Shown here: positions 55,741 through 64,000 of the stretch, piece after piece
Position numbering within the stretch: position 1 is the first letter of the stretch
How the letters are laid out: every line of letters begins with the position of its first letter
DNA from: Schizochytrium sp. TIO01
Taxonomy: Eukaryota; Sar; Bigyra; Thraustochytrida; Thraustochytriidae
NCBI GenBank assembly: GCA_004764695.1
Contig: SMSO01000032.1
Location: forward strand, 5,021,483-5,085,482
Length of the DNA: 64,000 nt
Direction: 5' to 3'
Made by a program: the position numbers and the translations under genes
The notes under the pieces: generated by a model
Told to the model about the DNA's origin: nothing
Seen by the model: only the letters and a program-made list of their open reading frames with translations
Database searches by the model: none

Positions 55741-56367
55741 CTCTGCAATAGGAAGTTTGGGGTCTCAGCAAGCGCCCTTCGGGGCTGGGCCGACGGCGGA
55801 CGCGTGCGCTTCGCGCGCTTCCCCGGAGGCAAGCGCATCTATGCCAGCGACGATGTTGAGCGCATCTTTGATTGCGGTTCCACCGGCCGCGAGCAACGCA
55901 GCTCTGGATGTACCGTTATCTACGCCAGAGTGTCCTCGGTCAAGCAAAAGGAGGACCTCGAACGCCAGGTTGGCGATCTCCAGCGCGCCTACCCAGATGC
56001 TTCCGCCGTCTACAAAGACATCGGTAGCGGGGTCAATTTCAAACGCCAAGGTCTGTGCTCCCTACTGGACGCCTGTGACCGCGGCGGAATCGGCCAAGTT
56101 GTGGTCATGCACCGCGACCGACTTGCGCGAATCGCAGTCGACCTCTTGGAACACCTTTTCGAAAGATAAAATGTCAAACTCGTGGTACACGGCCAAGATG
56201 CACATGCCGGAGACTCAGACACCTTCACCAAAGACCTCCTCGGAATCATCACCGTCTTTGTGGCATCGCATCACGGAAAACGAGCAGCGCAAAATAGACG
56301 GCGACGACGCAGCGAGGAAGAAGCGAGCTCGCACGAAGGCGCGCAAGACCATCAAGAAAGAATATAA
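55741..56367 (+). pseudogene. tnpA: IS607-type serine recombinase TnpA, interrupted by a stop codon
   Basis: The frame encodes an N-terminal MerR-like DNA-binding domain (RKFGVSASALRGWADGG, then FPGGKRIYASDDV, at 55750-55860) and a serine-recombinase catalytic domain: VIYARVSS with the nucleophile Ser codon at 55933, DIGSGVNFKRQGL, and the HRDRLAR motif. A single in-frame TAA at 56167-56169 follows LLEHLFER; beyond it the same frame resumes with the expected end of the family (LVVHGQDAHAGDSDTF, then LLGIITVFVASHHGKR) to a second stop at 56365-56367. So only one nonsense change separates this from a full-length recombinase. No ATG lies in frame ahead of the helix-turn-helix (the upstream in-frame stop is at 55657), so translation would need a GTG or TTG start or a spliced leader exon. 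Probably inactive as a full-length enzyme. Confidence 0.85.
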
Positions 56368-57646
56368 CCTTGTCCGTGCCAGAAAGGTTAGGGTATATCC
56401 TACTAAAGATCAACGTACACAGTTGCTTAAATGGTTTGGTGTCACTAGAAGAGCCTACAATATTGGCGTTGCGTTTCACCGAGACATGGCGAAGGGCGAG
56501 AAAGAAGCCATCAAATTGCACCAAGAAATGTGTATTATAAAGGATCCCAAGACGAAGCAGGTTTTGGTAGATGAAGATGGGAATCCAAAAACACATGGGG
56601 CACTTGGTGGAGAACTGAAGGCCGTCCGATATAAAGAAAAGAATCCTACTCTTACATGGGTGCTCGATGTCCCCCAGGCTATCCGTGATTCCGGGATTCG
56701 GGATTTCTTCAAGGCTCTTAACTCGGGACGAGCCAAAAACGAAGAACTCGCTGCACAAAAGAAAGTTCACGAGCAATCTTTTTATAAGTTTCGGACCAAG
56801 CGTGACGAATCACAGATTTTCGAAGTGAATGCACGTACCTGGAATGCGAAGAAATCAAAGACCTCCAACTTTCTAAAAGAATTCCGAATGCGTAAAGAAA
56901 AGTTCCCCGACCAGATTTCGAACGCCATGCGTGTGCAAATGAATCGCCTTGGGCATGTCTACTTCTGCTTCTTACGAGAAGAAAAAAAGCGTCCAATGGA
57001 CCAGGCACCCAAGGCGCACCATGGTGTCATTGCTCTAGACCCGGGTGTTCGCTCGTTTCAGACGATGTATGACGCCGATGGCCGCGCCATTGAATGGGGC
57101 ACAGGGAAAGATTTTAGAACCATATTCTATCTCTGTCGCCGCGTTGATAAGATCCAAAGCAGCATTGATAAAAAGAAAACTGCATCCAGTGATAAAGACA
57201 ATTTCAACACCCCCTTGAAGCGCGCCTTCTATCGCGCCCAACTCAAGATCAAGAACAAGATCACTGAGATTCACCGCAAGCTCGCGCTTTGGCTTTGTGA
57301 AAACTATCGTGTTATTCTCTTGCCCAAGTTCGAAACCTCTAAGATGAGCAGGAGGATGGAGCGACGGATCTCCAAGAAGTCTGTTCGAATGATGTGTCGT
57401 TGGTCCCATTTTGGGTTCCGCCAGGCTCTCATTCATAAGGCTGAGATGTTCCCGTGGTGCAAGCTTGTTCTTTGCCAAGAAAGTTACACTTCCAAAACAT
57501 GCAATGAGTGTGGTACCCTCCACCATAACCTCGGGGCATCCAAGATTTTCCAATGCCCTAATCCCAAGTGCAACCATGTAGCAGACCGTGATGTCCATGC
57601 CGCAAGAGGCATCCTTTTACGCTACCTATCCAAGGACATGATTTAA
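56171..57646 (+). CDS. tnpB: TnpB/Fanzor2-type RNA-guided nuclease
   Basis: A 491-residue protein from the ATG at 56171, one base after the tnpA TAA; the same frame is open much further upstream. TnpB-family proteins are RuvC nucleases guided by an RNA from the element's own right end. Landmarks: an N-terminal WED-type start (LVRARKVRVYPTKDQRTQLL) preceded by about 67 extra residues; a REC-like helix region; RuvC-I VIALDPGVRSFQTMYD with Asp290; RuvC-II ILLPKFETSKM with Glu388; a zinc finger with Cys444, Cys447, Cys462 and Cys467; and RuvC-III ADRDVHAARGIL (Asp472/Asp474). All expected acidic residues and all four cysteines are present, so the nuclease looks intact, unlike the recombinase. The N-terminal extension contains the basic cluster ARKKRARTKARKTIKK, which could act as a nuclear-localisation signal. 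In the IS607 context the best name is Fanzor2. Confidence 0.93.
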   Translation: MSNSWYTAKMHMPETQTPSPKTSSESSPSLWHRITENEQRKIDGDDAARKKRARTKARKTIKKEYNLVRARKVRVYPTKDQRTQLLKWFGVTRRAYNIGVAFHRDMAKGEKEAIKLHQEMCIIKDPKTKQVLVDEDGNPKTHGALGGELKAVRYKEKNPTLTWVLDVPQAIRDSGIRDFFKALNSGRAKNEELAAQKKVHEQSFYKFRTKRDESQIFEVNARTWNAKKSKTSNFLKEFRMRKEKFPDQISNAMRVQMNRLGHVYFCFLREEKKRPMDQAPKAHHGVIALDPGVRSFQTMYDADGRAIEWGTGKDFRTIFYLCRRVDKIQSSIDKKKTASSDKDNFNTPLKRAFYRAQLKIKNKITEIHRKLALWLCENYRVILLPKFETSKMSRRMERRISKKSVRMMCRWSHFGFRQALIHKAEMFPWCKLVLCQESYTSKTCNECGTLHHNLGASKIFQCPNPKCNHVADRDVHAARGILLRYLSKDMI

Positions 57647-57653
57647 AAAAAAT

Positions 57654-57718
57654 CATTTCATTGAGTCGCGGGTTAGTCTAACTAATCCGCGATCGGGTCT
57701 TAGACCTGCTATGAAATG
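57654..57718 (+). ncRNA. Two-hairpin structure after tnpB, candidate omega-RNA/fRNA 3' part
   Basis: CATTTCAT (57654-57661) pairs with ATGAAATG (57711-57718), an 8-bp closing stem. Inside lie an 11-bp hairpin, 57667-57677 with 57681-57691 (one G-U pair, loop CTA), and a 6-bp hairpin, 57694-57699 with 57703-57708 (one G-U pair, loop TTA). TnpB/Fanzor guide RNAs begin in or after the 3' end of the nuclease gene and end in a guide drawn from flanking DNA, so position and shape fit. The exact RNA ends and guide are not determined. A simple terminator or element-end recognition site is the alternative. Confidence 0.5.
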
Positions 57719-58993
57719 CAAGTTTTGCAAATTTTGTAGTTTAAAATCTAAGAGAGCGAATAATACAGAGACCATCAACGAATGCCCTTCCTTCACTCAT
57801 CCATTAGCTCCGCAGCGGCGAGGGAGGTCTCACAATTGCAAAAGAAGAACCTTGCACACGTGGGCATCTTGCCCAGATCTTCATTCGTTTGCTTGCTTAT
57901 CGCTGCGACTTCAGGTCCCTGTTTGGTGGCCAGTCTCGAAGTGAGGCTGTTGCAGTCTGCCTAACAAGGTGCTATGGACTCCTACTGCTTCGAGGAGGAG
58001 CTGTAACCCAATTCTGAGCTGTGAACCAAAGCCTTTTCAGGAGTCTGCAATGACGGTGGTTCATGAGGAGCTCAGACAATAGAGGCATCGGGCGCTGGGC
58101 CAAGCCTGGGCTGCCTCTCTTCGCAGCGCCGAGTGGTCTCTTCGCTGGCGCATGATAAAGTCTTTCGCTGCGTGCTTTACAACTACAGGTGTGCTTTGCT
58201 CATAATTATTGGCATACCTAACTTAGAACTTTACTTTTGTTTGTTTATTTGTTTGGTAAAGAAAAGTTTACGTTTGTAAAGCATACTATTATTGGCTCTA
58301 GGAGCCGCCTAGCGTTTTCTAGGCTCCCGGTTTCGCTCTTTCTTAGTTTGATCAGAATGAAATGATGCTTTGGTTTGGATTGTAGACAAGTAAGTTTAAG
58401 CAATCTGAACAAATGGAAGAAATTATGGTTCTCTATTGAAGGGGGAAAATACTTCACTTGCGGGAGCTGAATAGTTCACTTGTGGAGGGAAGAGGCGACT
58501 GTTAGGGCTTGAGAGGAACGAATCCAGAGCATCCACTCTTATGCTCCGCGCACGCGTAATTCAGCCCAGACTCTAGAGAAGACACCGAGGAAGCTCAAGA
58601 GAGCACTAATCGTGGGCTGTTTGGTCTTTATGAGATGTTAGTTATGAAGTGGAAGGCGGAGGAGTTCCTGAAAAACCAGATATGAATTGCTTTGGTTGAC
58701 CAAATAGGTACATAACGAAAATCCATAAGTCGAACAAAGGAATTTTGTAAGTGAAGTATATGGAACTCACAAGTGAGACAAACATTTATTATCCATAGTA
58801 ATGGTTATCTCTGTAAATGGGTTATAGAGAACTATACAGGGCGCGATTCCGGCGTATAACTGATTTTTCAAGATAACATGAACAGCAAATTGAAGAGCGC
58901 AAAACATCATCGCGGCGCGAGCAAGTGCTCTGCGCGCGACCAAAACACCTGAGGGATTGCGTGAGATTTAAACCCTTCAAAGTGCCTGCGACC
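57719..58993. other. Intergenic region
   Basis: Between the IS607-type element and the ZW10 gene. No gene is supported; frames here are short and unrecognised. If the right end of the element lies past the hairpins, its junction is here. Confidence 0.5.
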
Positions 58994-61429
58994 ATGGACA
59001 ACGACATGGAATACTACGGGTCGGCCTCCCAGGCAGCGTCAGACTCGCCGTCAGATGTGCTGCGAGACCTCTTGGCGGCTAGTAGTGGGCGTAACGACAG
59101 CGGCTCAGCCGGTGCTGGTGAGACTAGCGATGTTGAGCTCGAATTAGAGCACTGGGAGAGATTTGTGGAAGCTTTGGATACGAGGGCGAATGCCACCAAA
59201 AAAGCTGTCCAAAATGTGCTTGTGGGACACCACCCTGAATTTGCAGACACCTTTTCTTGCTCGCAAGAAGTTGGAGCCCAAGTAGGCAAGCTTCGCGAGG
59301 ATTTGCGACAGGCTATGGACGAGGCATCATCCGAAGAGTCCTTTCAGGGAGCTGGCGTTCTTTTCTTGGAGGAGAAAAATCGCATTCGAGGCCAGCTGCA
59401 AAGACTCAGTGGACTCATCGAAACTCTTGAAGAAATGCAAGCTGTGCAAGCTTCACTTGATCTTGTGGACAATGCTATTGATGCAGGTTCTCTTGCAGAC
59501 GCAGGAAGTGGACTCCGCTCTGCAGAGGATAGTCTGGATAGTATGGTGCGTGGAGGCGGCAACTTCGTGGACTCAAAAGTCAGTAGGGCCGTGAGAGTTC
59601 TTGTACGAAGGAAAAAAGCCAAGCTTCAAGCTGCTGCAGAAGCCCTCGTTCGAGCAAGCCTGCGCATAACCGAACGCACGATTAGTGTATCTTCAGTTCG
59701 AGGTGCATTCAAAATCCAAGAGGCATTTGCAGCACTCGATGCACTTGGCACGCTGCGCGCACTAGCTCGGAAAGAGATCGGCGGTCCTTTGCTTCAACTC
59801 GTTCTCAGACCCATCGTAGCAGATGGCACTCTGAACTCTACAACCTCACAGACTGACCGAAGCATAGAGATATTCTTTGCAAAATCAACGCAGACCGAAG
59901 AAGCACGTGCTGCGTCGCCTCGTAGCCACGACATGGAGCTCCGACTCGAACGTGTCTTCGAGCACGTGCTGGAGACTCTTCGTTTTATTGATGCAAATGT
60001 CTTTGGCGGCAACGTCGAATGGATGGCTTTACTTTCTGACAGTGTCTGGGGCCAAGCTGACCCAGATGGTCCTGGTGGATTGGCAGCTTTGCTTCGTGAA
60101 ACCCTCGTCAATGCTTTGCCTGAAGATCCGTCACTCCTTGCCTCATACCAGGGTCTGGCACTCTCTGCGAAAGAACTCGAAGACGTTTTAGACGAAATGG
60201 GACTTGCCGGAAACGGCCAACGCCCGTTATTGGCCTATCTAAATGATCTCCACGGTCACCTTGCAAAGAAACGTCGTTCATATTACCTTGAGAAGGCGAG
60301 AACTTATATGTTGGAGGAGTACAGCACTGCAGAAAGATCTTTGGACGAAGAACCGGAGTCTGAACTTTTTGAACTCTTAGAGAGGCTTAGTGAAACTGGA
60401 GATCAGGGTCCTGGTGTGTTTCGGGTGCCTGATATGAAGGTAACACAGTGTGCAAAGTCTGTCCTTCGCCTATGCTACCAATGTCTTGAAGAAGCAGTTC
60501 GCACGGGAGGTAGCTCGGAAACTGAAGAGGGGACCTCTCTTTCGTCAGTATTGGTGCACACGTGCCGTGATATGATCGAACTTTTCAGGATTCTTGTCCC
60601 GGCAAGACATAAACGTGCCCTGTCAGATTCCAGCAATGGCCGCCTGGCTTTGCTCCTGCACAACGATTGTATATTCATTAGCTGTCACTTGGTTGTTATT
60701 GGGTTTGTCTACAGACACAGGCTTCCTGGCAAGATGCACGAGGCCTTTCTTACTGTAGATCTTGTCCCTAGTTTACGTGAACTATCAGCAACACAGCTCA
60801 ATACACAACTTCGTCTCCAATCCGAGCGTTTGGTACGGGAGAATTTTACGGATTCTGCGCCCTCTTCACCATCCTCGCCTCTTTCAAGCAGCAATCCTGC
60901 AAAAGGAAAGCTTCAAACCCCAGTGGATACGATTGCAGAGCGTCTCGAGGCGTGCCAGCGTGGCATTCAGGAGCTCGCCTCTGAGTTTGATGAGATCCTT
61001 GAGGTCGATCTTGCCGCTCAAAGTTTAGCATCTGTTGTGAATAGTGTTGTGGAGGGCTTCCTCTCTTTTGTGGGAAGTAACTTGGCATCGTCTCGAGCGG
61101 CAGCTGCGCGCGCCTCACCCGATTCAGATTTGACCCTCTCTTCAAACGAGATCAGCTCTCTTCGTGAAAGTCTGCAATCTTTCAAGGATGTTGTGTCTAG
61201 GGAGGTTTTGCAGCGCCTGCGTCATCAGAAGGACCGCAATGAAATTGATCACGTTTGTCCTGGTATTCTAGTCCTCACCCAAATCAGTGCATGCTTAGAG
61301 CGGTTTTTGTCTATTCATATTTTTCAAGATAAAGTCAAGGCTGGCGCACTTGCAGCCCTGAATTCCCGCCAGGTCCGCGGCCTCACGACTTTCTTGTTCC
61401 CTTCTGATTCTCCTCTAGATGCGCATTAA
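58994..61429 (+). CDS. ZW10 tether/kinetochore protein
   Basis: An 811-residue intronless protein, close to the length of animal ZW10 (about 780). The ATG at 58994 has a good context (GCGACCATGG); the frame is open 23 codons upstream without an ATG. The N-terminal third is helical (about 45-260), as in ZW10 and other CATCHR tethers. The best family match is the C-terminal half: LLHNDCIFISCHLVVIGFVY corresponds to the conserved HNNCMYIAHHLL block, followed by TVDLVPSLRELSATQL (the VDLVPxFRxL motif). Two disordered Ser-rich inserts are present (about 1-40 and 643-660). ZW10 works in the NRZ/Dsl1 complex in Golgi-to-ER traffic and, in animals, in the RZZ spindle checkpoint complex; which role applies here is not shown by the sequence. 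Confidence 0.85.
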   Translation: MDNDMEYYGSASQAASDSPSDVLRDLLAASSGRNDSGSAGAGETSDVELELEHWERFVEALDTRANATKKAVQNVLVGHHPEFADTFSCSQEVGAQVGKLREDLRQAMDEASSEESFQGAGVLFLEEKNRIRGQLQRLSGLIETLEEMQAVQASLDLVDNAIDAGSLADAGSGLRSAEDSLDSMVRGGGNFVDSKVSRAVRVLVRRKKAKLQAAAEALVRASLRITERTISVSSVRGAFKIQEAFAALDALGTLRALARKEIGGPLLQLVLRPIVADGTLNSTTSQTDRSIEIFFAKSTQTEEARAASPRSHDMELRLERVFEHVLETLRFIDANVFGGNVEWMALLSDSVWGQADPDGPGGLAALLRETLVNALPEDPSLLASYQGLALSAKELEDVLDEMGLAGNGQRPLLAYLNDLHGHLAKKRRSYYLEKARTYMLEEYSTAERSLDEEPESELFELLERLSETGDQGPGVFRVPDMKVTQCAKSVLRLCYQCLEEAVRTGGSSETEEGTSLSSVLVHTCRDMIELFRILVPARHKRALSDSSNGRLALLLHNDCIFISCHLVVIGFVYRHRLPGKMHEAFLTVDLVPSLRELSATQLNTQLRLQSERLVRENFTDSAPSSPSSPLSSSNPAKGKLQTPVDTIAERLEACQRGIQELASEFDEILEVDLAAQSLASVVNSVVEGFLSFVGSNLASSRAAAARASPDSDLTLSSNEISSLRESLQSFKDVVSREVLQRLRHQKDRNEIDHVCPGILVLTQISACLERFLSIHIFQDKVKAGALAALNSRQVRGLTTFLFPSDSPLDAH

Positions 61430-61868
61430 ATTCATCACTGTTCACCGAATAACCCACCCTAGCGAAAAACGTTCGGATTCTTTGGAACTGGTTCACAGAA
61501 GAGGCGACCTTCATCACGAAGAAGCTGCCTCAATTTTTCTTTGCCTTGGGCTGAATTCTTACCATTTAGAACATCGTTTTTGCGTATCATACTACCGTTC
61601 CCAAAATTGCTAAATAAACCATTTCGTATTAGCTTTGATGGTGTGCTCTTCTTTTTAAAGAAGATGGCGTTTTTGATGTTTTCATGTCTGGACTAGAAAA
61701 GGGCATTGCAACTCTTTCAAGGTTCAATCATCTTCGTTTTCAATGAGGTAATGTGAAAAATGTTTAGGAGGGTGCATTATCAAGGGGCTAACGCAGACTA
61801 ATATTACTGCTGGAAAAGATCCAATAGACGTGTGTGATGTGTCACAGCCATAGAATGACATGTTCCAC
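61430..61868. other. Convergent intergenic gap
   Basis: 3' flanks of ZW10 and TTC1. AT-rich; no gene seen. Confidence 0.55.
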
Positions 61869-63129
61869 TCACTGCTGGAAGGAGATCGAATACGAGCCAG
61901 TGCTGGGATCCTGAACAGCCTTAAAGTTGTCAAGACTCAAACCAAACTTGCCCAAAACTGTGTTACCCAGATCCTTGAGTTTTCCCATCATCTCTTCTTT
62001 AAGTTTTTCATTCTTTTCCTTTACAGCGGCATCAACACGCTTCTGCTCAAGAACACCTGTACGAAACGAGGGGTCGATTTCCACGACTTGGTTAAGATCT
62101 GTGAGAGCATCGTCAAGTTGATCCATTTCCTCATAAATCTTTGCACGGCGCATATAAGCCTTAATGTATCGTGGATCAAGTTCAATAGCGTCTGAGCAGT
62201 CATCAAGGGCATCCTCGGTACGATCAAGGTGCAACAGACAAGCAGCGCGATTGTTCAAAAAGATAGCCTTGTTCGCCTTAAAGGTCTCCGTTTCAGGTGC
62301 ATACTCGAGAGCCTCTGTATAAACATCAATCGCCTCCAGGTATTGCTTCCGCTTGAACAAGTTGTTGCCTTCCTCTTTAAGCTCATTTGCGCGCACACCA
62401 TTCTTCTCCACTAGACGGACTGATCCCGGATGGTTGACGTACTACGAGTATTAAAATGGTCGCCAATATGAGAAATATGTAAATTGTCAGTATTCAGGAA
62501 ACTCATATTATGCCGTCCTCTCGGAAGGCTTTCACAAATGTTTAAAAGGTGCCCAAAGTAAGCCAACTTACTGTTTCCAAATGGCGTTCCGGTATTTTAG
62601 TGTCACCAAGGTTTGCTGGATGAATTCTGTTTTACGAACATCACGCAGGACTGCCACGTCAGTCATTTCTGAAATCAGAAACGATATATCAATCGTCTTT
62701 GCACAATTAATTCTGTACGCTCAACCTTCTTCTTAAATGCCCTTTGCTACAAAGCTCAGGCTTGGAGCTGCTTTTCGTGTAATAAAATTGCTCCATGCTG
62801 GCTCACTTGCAAAAAAGTCAAAATCTCCCATGCCACGTCGCTTTTGCTAATCTTTGACATTCTTGTCACGATTTCAATCGACATAAATAACCATATTCCC
62901 TTTCTGCCCATGGTTTCTCTCCGCCCTTCGGATCCCAGAGGTAGTCTACATACGATCCCTTCCGAGCAAGCGACGCTCAGAGCACTTTCGTCGATTGACC
63001 ATGCACTTACTTTTCGATAGAGATGTTTTCGGTGGGCTTTTCTGCCGGCTGCACCTCAACCTCCTCCTCCTCCTCCTCGAGGACGTTGTCCTCTTCGTCC
63101 GAAGACGGTAATATCTCGATCTCAGGCAT
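61869..63129 (-). CDS. TTC1-type TPR co-chaperone, three exons
   Basis: Exons 63129-63011 (119 nt), 62626-62572 (55 nt) and 62441-61869 (573 nt) encode 248 residues. Exon 1 gives an acidic N-terminus (PEIEILPSSDEEDNVLEEEE). Exon 2 encodes IHPANLGDTKIPERHLET. Exon 3 encodes three TPR motifs (ANELKEEGNNLFKRKQYLEA; NRAACLLHLDRTEDALDDC; AYMRRAKIYEEMDQLDDAL) and the family's C-terminal signature EEMMGKLKDLGNTVLGKFGL, then STGSYSISF. Both donors are GTAAG and both acceptors end in AG, and the frame joins without a stop (the split codon K40 lies between exons 1 and 2). An earlier AG in front of exon 2 would give a stop, so the acceptor before AATTC is the right one. TTC1 binds HSP70/HSP90 C-termini and small GTPases. 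Start is the ATG at 63129. Confidence 0.9.
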
Positions 63130-63685
63130 CTTGCTCAAATTCCAATCGCAAGCCCTTTTCTCCTTCGCTTTCTTCTATTCGGGTCTGGATCACCGACTTT
63201 CTTCTTCTCTCTGTTTTCGTCTTCTTTTTCTCTTCTGTTGTTCTGCTTTTATTCTTCTTCTTTAAACACATCTAGGCCTAGTGTATTGCCTAGTGTCTAC
63301 CTATTAGGGTAAAAACAGCGAATAGACGTTTAATTTATTTTACTTGCAGAACATCGATCAAGCCTTGTAAGACATGTTCACGTAAACTGTGACTCTCACG
63401 CTCGAAAGATTGTATCCAAGCCTGCCTTTTCAGCTCTGGCAGCAACAAAATTTGACGGATTTTGTTTGGGTTGGCGTTCGTTTCTTGCGAGATTGAACTT
63501 TCTTGGCTTTCGATTTTATTTCGTTGATTGTTTGTTCTTCTAGACGGATATAATCATCATAATAAAAATGAAAATATCGAGCTCACGAAGAAACACGAAG
63601 AGGCAATCAAATCCTTAAATAGGATCCCTGGAAACCTCGATTCCAATCCGGAGACGAGACTTCGAAGAGACTCGCGGTGCTAAAG
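63130..63685. other. Divergent promoter region
   Basis: 556 bases between the start codons of TTC1 (-) and the STE24-like gene (+). It should hold both promoters. Pyrimidine-rich from 63170 to 63265. No specific motif is called. Confidence 0.5.
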
Positions 63686-64000
63686 ATGACTCTGGAGGAC
63701 TGGCCTCTCTTCCGCCAGACCGGGTGGGCGCCACCCGATGGCGTGAACTATCTTGCTTTGGGCCTCGGCTTCATCGTGGCAGAACAGACGCTGGAAATCG
63801 TGCTTTCTCTGCGCCAACGAGGCTATTTGAAGCGCGACAAGCTTCCGGAGAAGCTCGAAAATGAGGTTCGTGCCATCGACGACGCTGCTGCACCTGAAAA
63901 GGCTGCTGAGGCACCCAAGGTCCAAGATATGGGCCGCGAAGAAAAAGACGCTGCACCCAAGACTCTCTTGGAGCAGCTGCGCGCTAAGTTTCACAAGTCT
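63686..64000 (+). CDS. CAAX prenyl protease 1 (STE24/ZMPSTE24)-like, 5' part only
   Basis: The first 105 codons of a gene cut by the window edge. The start is the ATG at 63686. A first membrane helix (YLALGLGFIVAEQTLEIVLSL, about 22-42) is followed by RQRGYLKRDKLPEKLENEV and, after an acidic Ala/Glu/Lys insert (about 68-92), by LLEQLRAKFHKS. The order of membrane helix, QR-rich loop, LPxxL and a later F.KS fits the N-terminus of STE24, the ER zinc metalloprotease that trims prenylated proteins (FEKSRLYQ in relatives). The insert is longer than in typical members. The HEXXH site would lie beyond the window, so the name is provisional. Confidence 0.6.
   Translation, partial: MTLEDWPLFRQTGWAPPDGVNYLALGLGFIVAEQTLEIVLSLRQRGYLKRDKLPEKLENEVRAIDDAAAPEKAAEAPKVQDMGREEKDAAPKTLLEQLRAKFHKS

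Larger units (their letters stand above)
55550..57718 (+). mobile_element. IS607-type element encoding TnpA serine recombinase and TnpB/Fanzor2 nuclease
   Basis: Two overlapping plus-strand genes with IS607-family make-up: a serine recombinase with an N-terminal MerR-like helix-turn-helix (tnpA) and a RuvC nuclease of the TnpB/Fanzor2 type (tnpB). The exact ends are not known. On the left I see a (TAACC)5 array (55550-55574) and an imperfect hairpin (55585-55609); on the right, a two-hairpin structure closed by an 8-bp inverted repeat (57654-57718), within 10 bases of the tnpB stop. IS607 elements lack terminal inverted repeats and make no target duplication, so the lack of obvious ends is expected. 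Eukaryotic genomes, especially protists and giant viruses, are known to carry such elements. Only one copy is visible here. Confidence 0.9.

Noticed and set aside
55703-56170. Reading of the nuclease as a 647-residue protein from 55703
   Set aside because: That start is TTG, and the added part is the shadow of the recombinase frame, which has clear family motifs. The ATG at 56171 is preferred.

Overview
The window is nuclear DNA from a eukaryote, most likely a flagellated, non-metazoan protist. A stramenopile, possibly a labyrinthulid or thraustochytrid, is my best guess, but no rRNA or marker confirms it. The case for a eukaryote is the gene set (ZW10 tether/kinetochore protein, TTC1, PP2A B55 subunit, IFRD-family protein, CNBP-type zinc-knuckle protein) together with GT-AG introns that I could place exactly in three genes. 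The hybrid histidine kinase argues against animals, and the DPY30/GAF-like protein suggests a cilium. Genes are compact, mostly intronless and on both strands.

Layout. 1-10028: about 10 kb with no gene I can support, packed with tetranucleotide and related repeats, including a roughly 775 bp (TTTA)n/(TTTATTCA)n array. 10029-35160: gene-rich. It holds a hybrid histidine kinase (+), a DPY30/GAF-like protein (+), a coiled-coil PX-like protein (-), a HAUS4-like coiled-coil protein (+), a triple SAM-like protein (-), a DUF676-type lipase (-), a 5-knuckle CCHC protein with one intron (+), a coiled-coil protein (-), a SUKH/SMI1-KNR4-like protein (+) and PP2A B55 with a 39-nt last exon (-). 35161-42448: a second stretch without a supportable gene, repeat-rich in its first third. 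42449-54852: an IFRD-family protein (-), a decaying P-loop NTPase gene (-), an MMPL/RND membrane protein (+) and a Ser/Asp-repeat macro-domain protein (-). 55550-57718: an IS607-type mobile element. 58994-64000: ZW10 (+), a three-exon TTC1 gene (-) and the 5' end of an STE24-like CAAX protease (+, cut by the window edge).

The main discovery candidate is the IS607-type element. It encodes a serine-recombinase TnpA (MerR-like helix-turn-helix plus resolvase domain) and an intact TnpB/Fanzor2-type RuvC nuclease, in overlapping frames. tnpA carries one in-frame TAA, one base upstream of the tnpB ATG. The nuclease has all RuvC acidic residues, a four-cysteine zinc finger and a lysine/arginine-rich N-terminal extension encoded over the tail of tnpA. 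Immediately after its stop codon lies a compact, perfectly foldable two-hairpin structure closed by an 8-bp stem, a good candidate for the guide-RNA scaffold or element end. A short (TAACC)5 telomere-like array sits just upstream of the element.

A second item of interest is the broken NTPase gene. A perfect 16-bp tandem duplication shifts its frame, and its far end encodes octapeptide glycine repeats. Most genes lie in divergent or convergent pairs; no operon logic is expected. All functional names come from motif recognition by eye.
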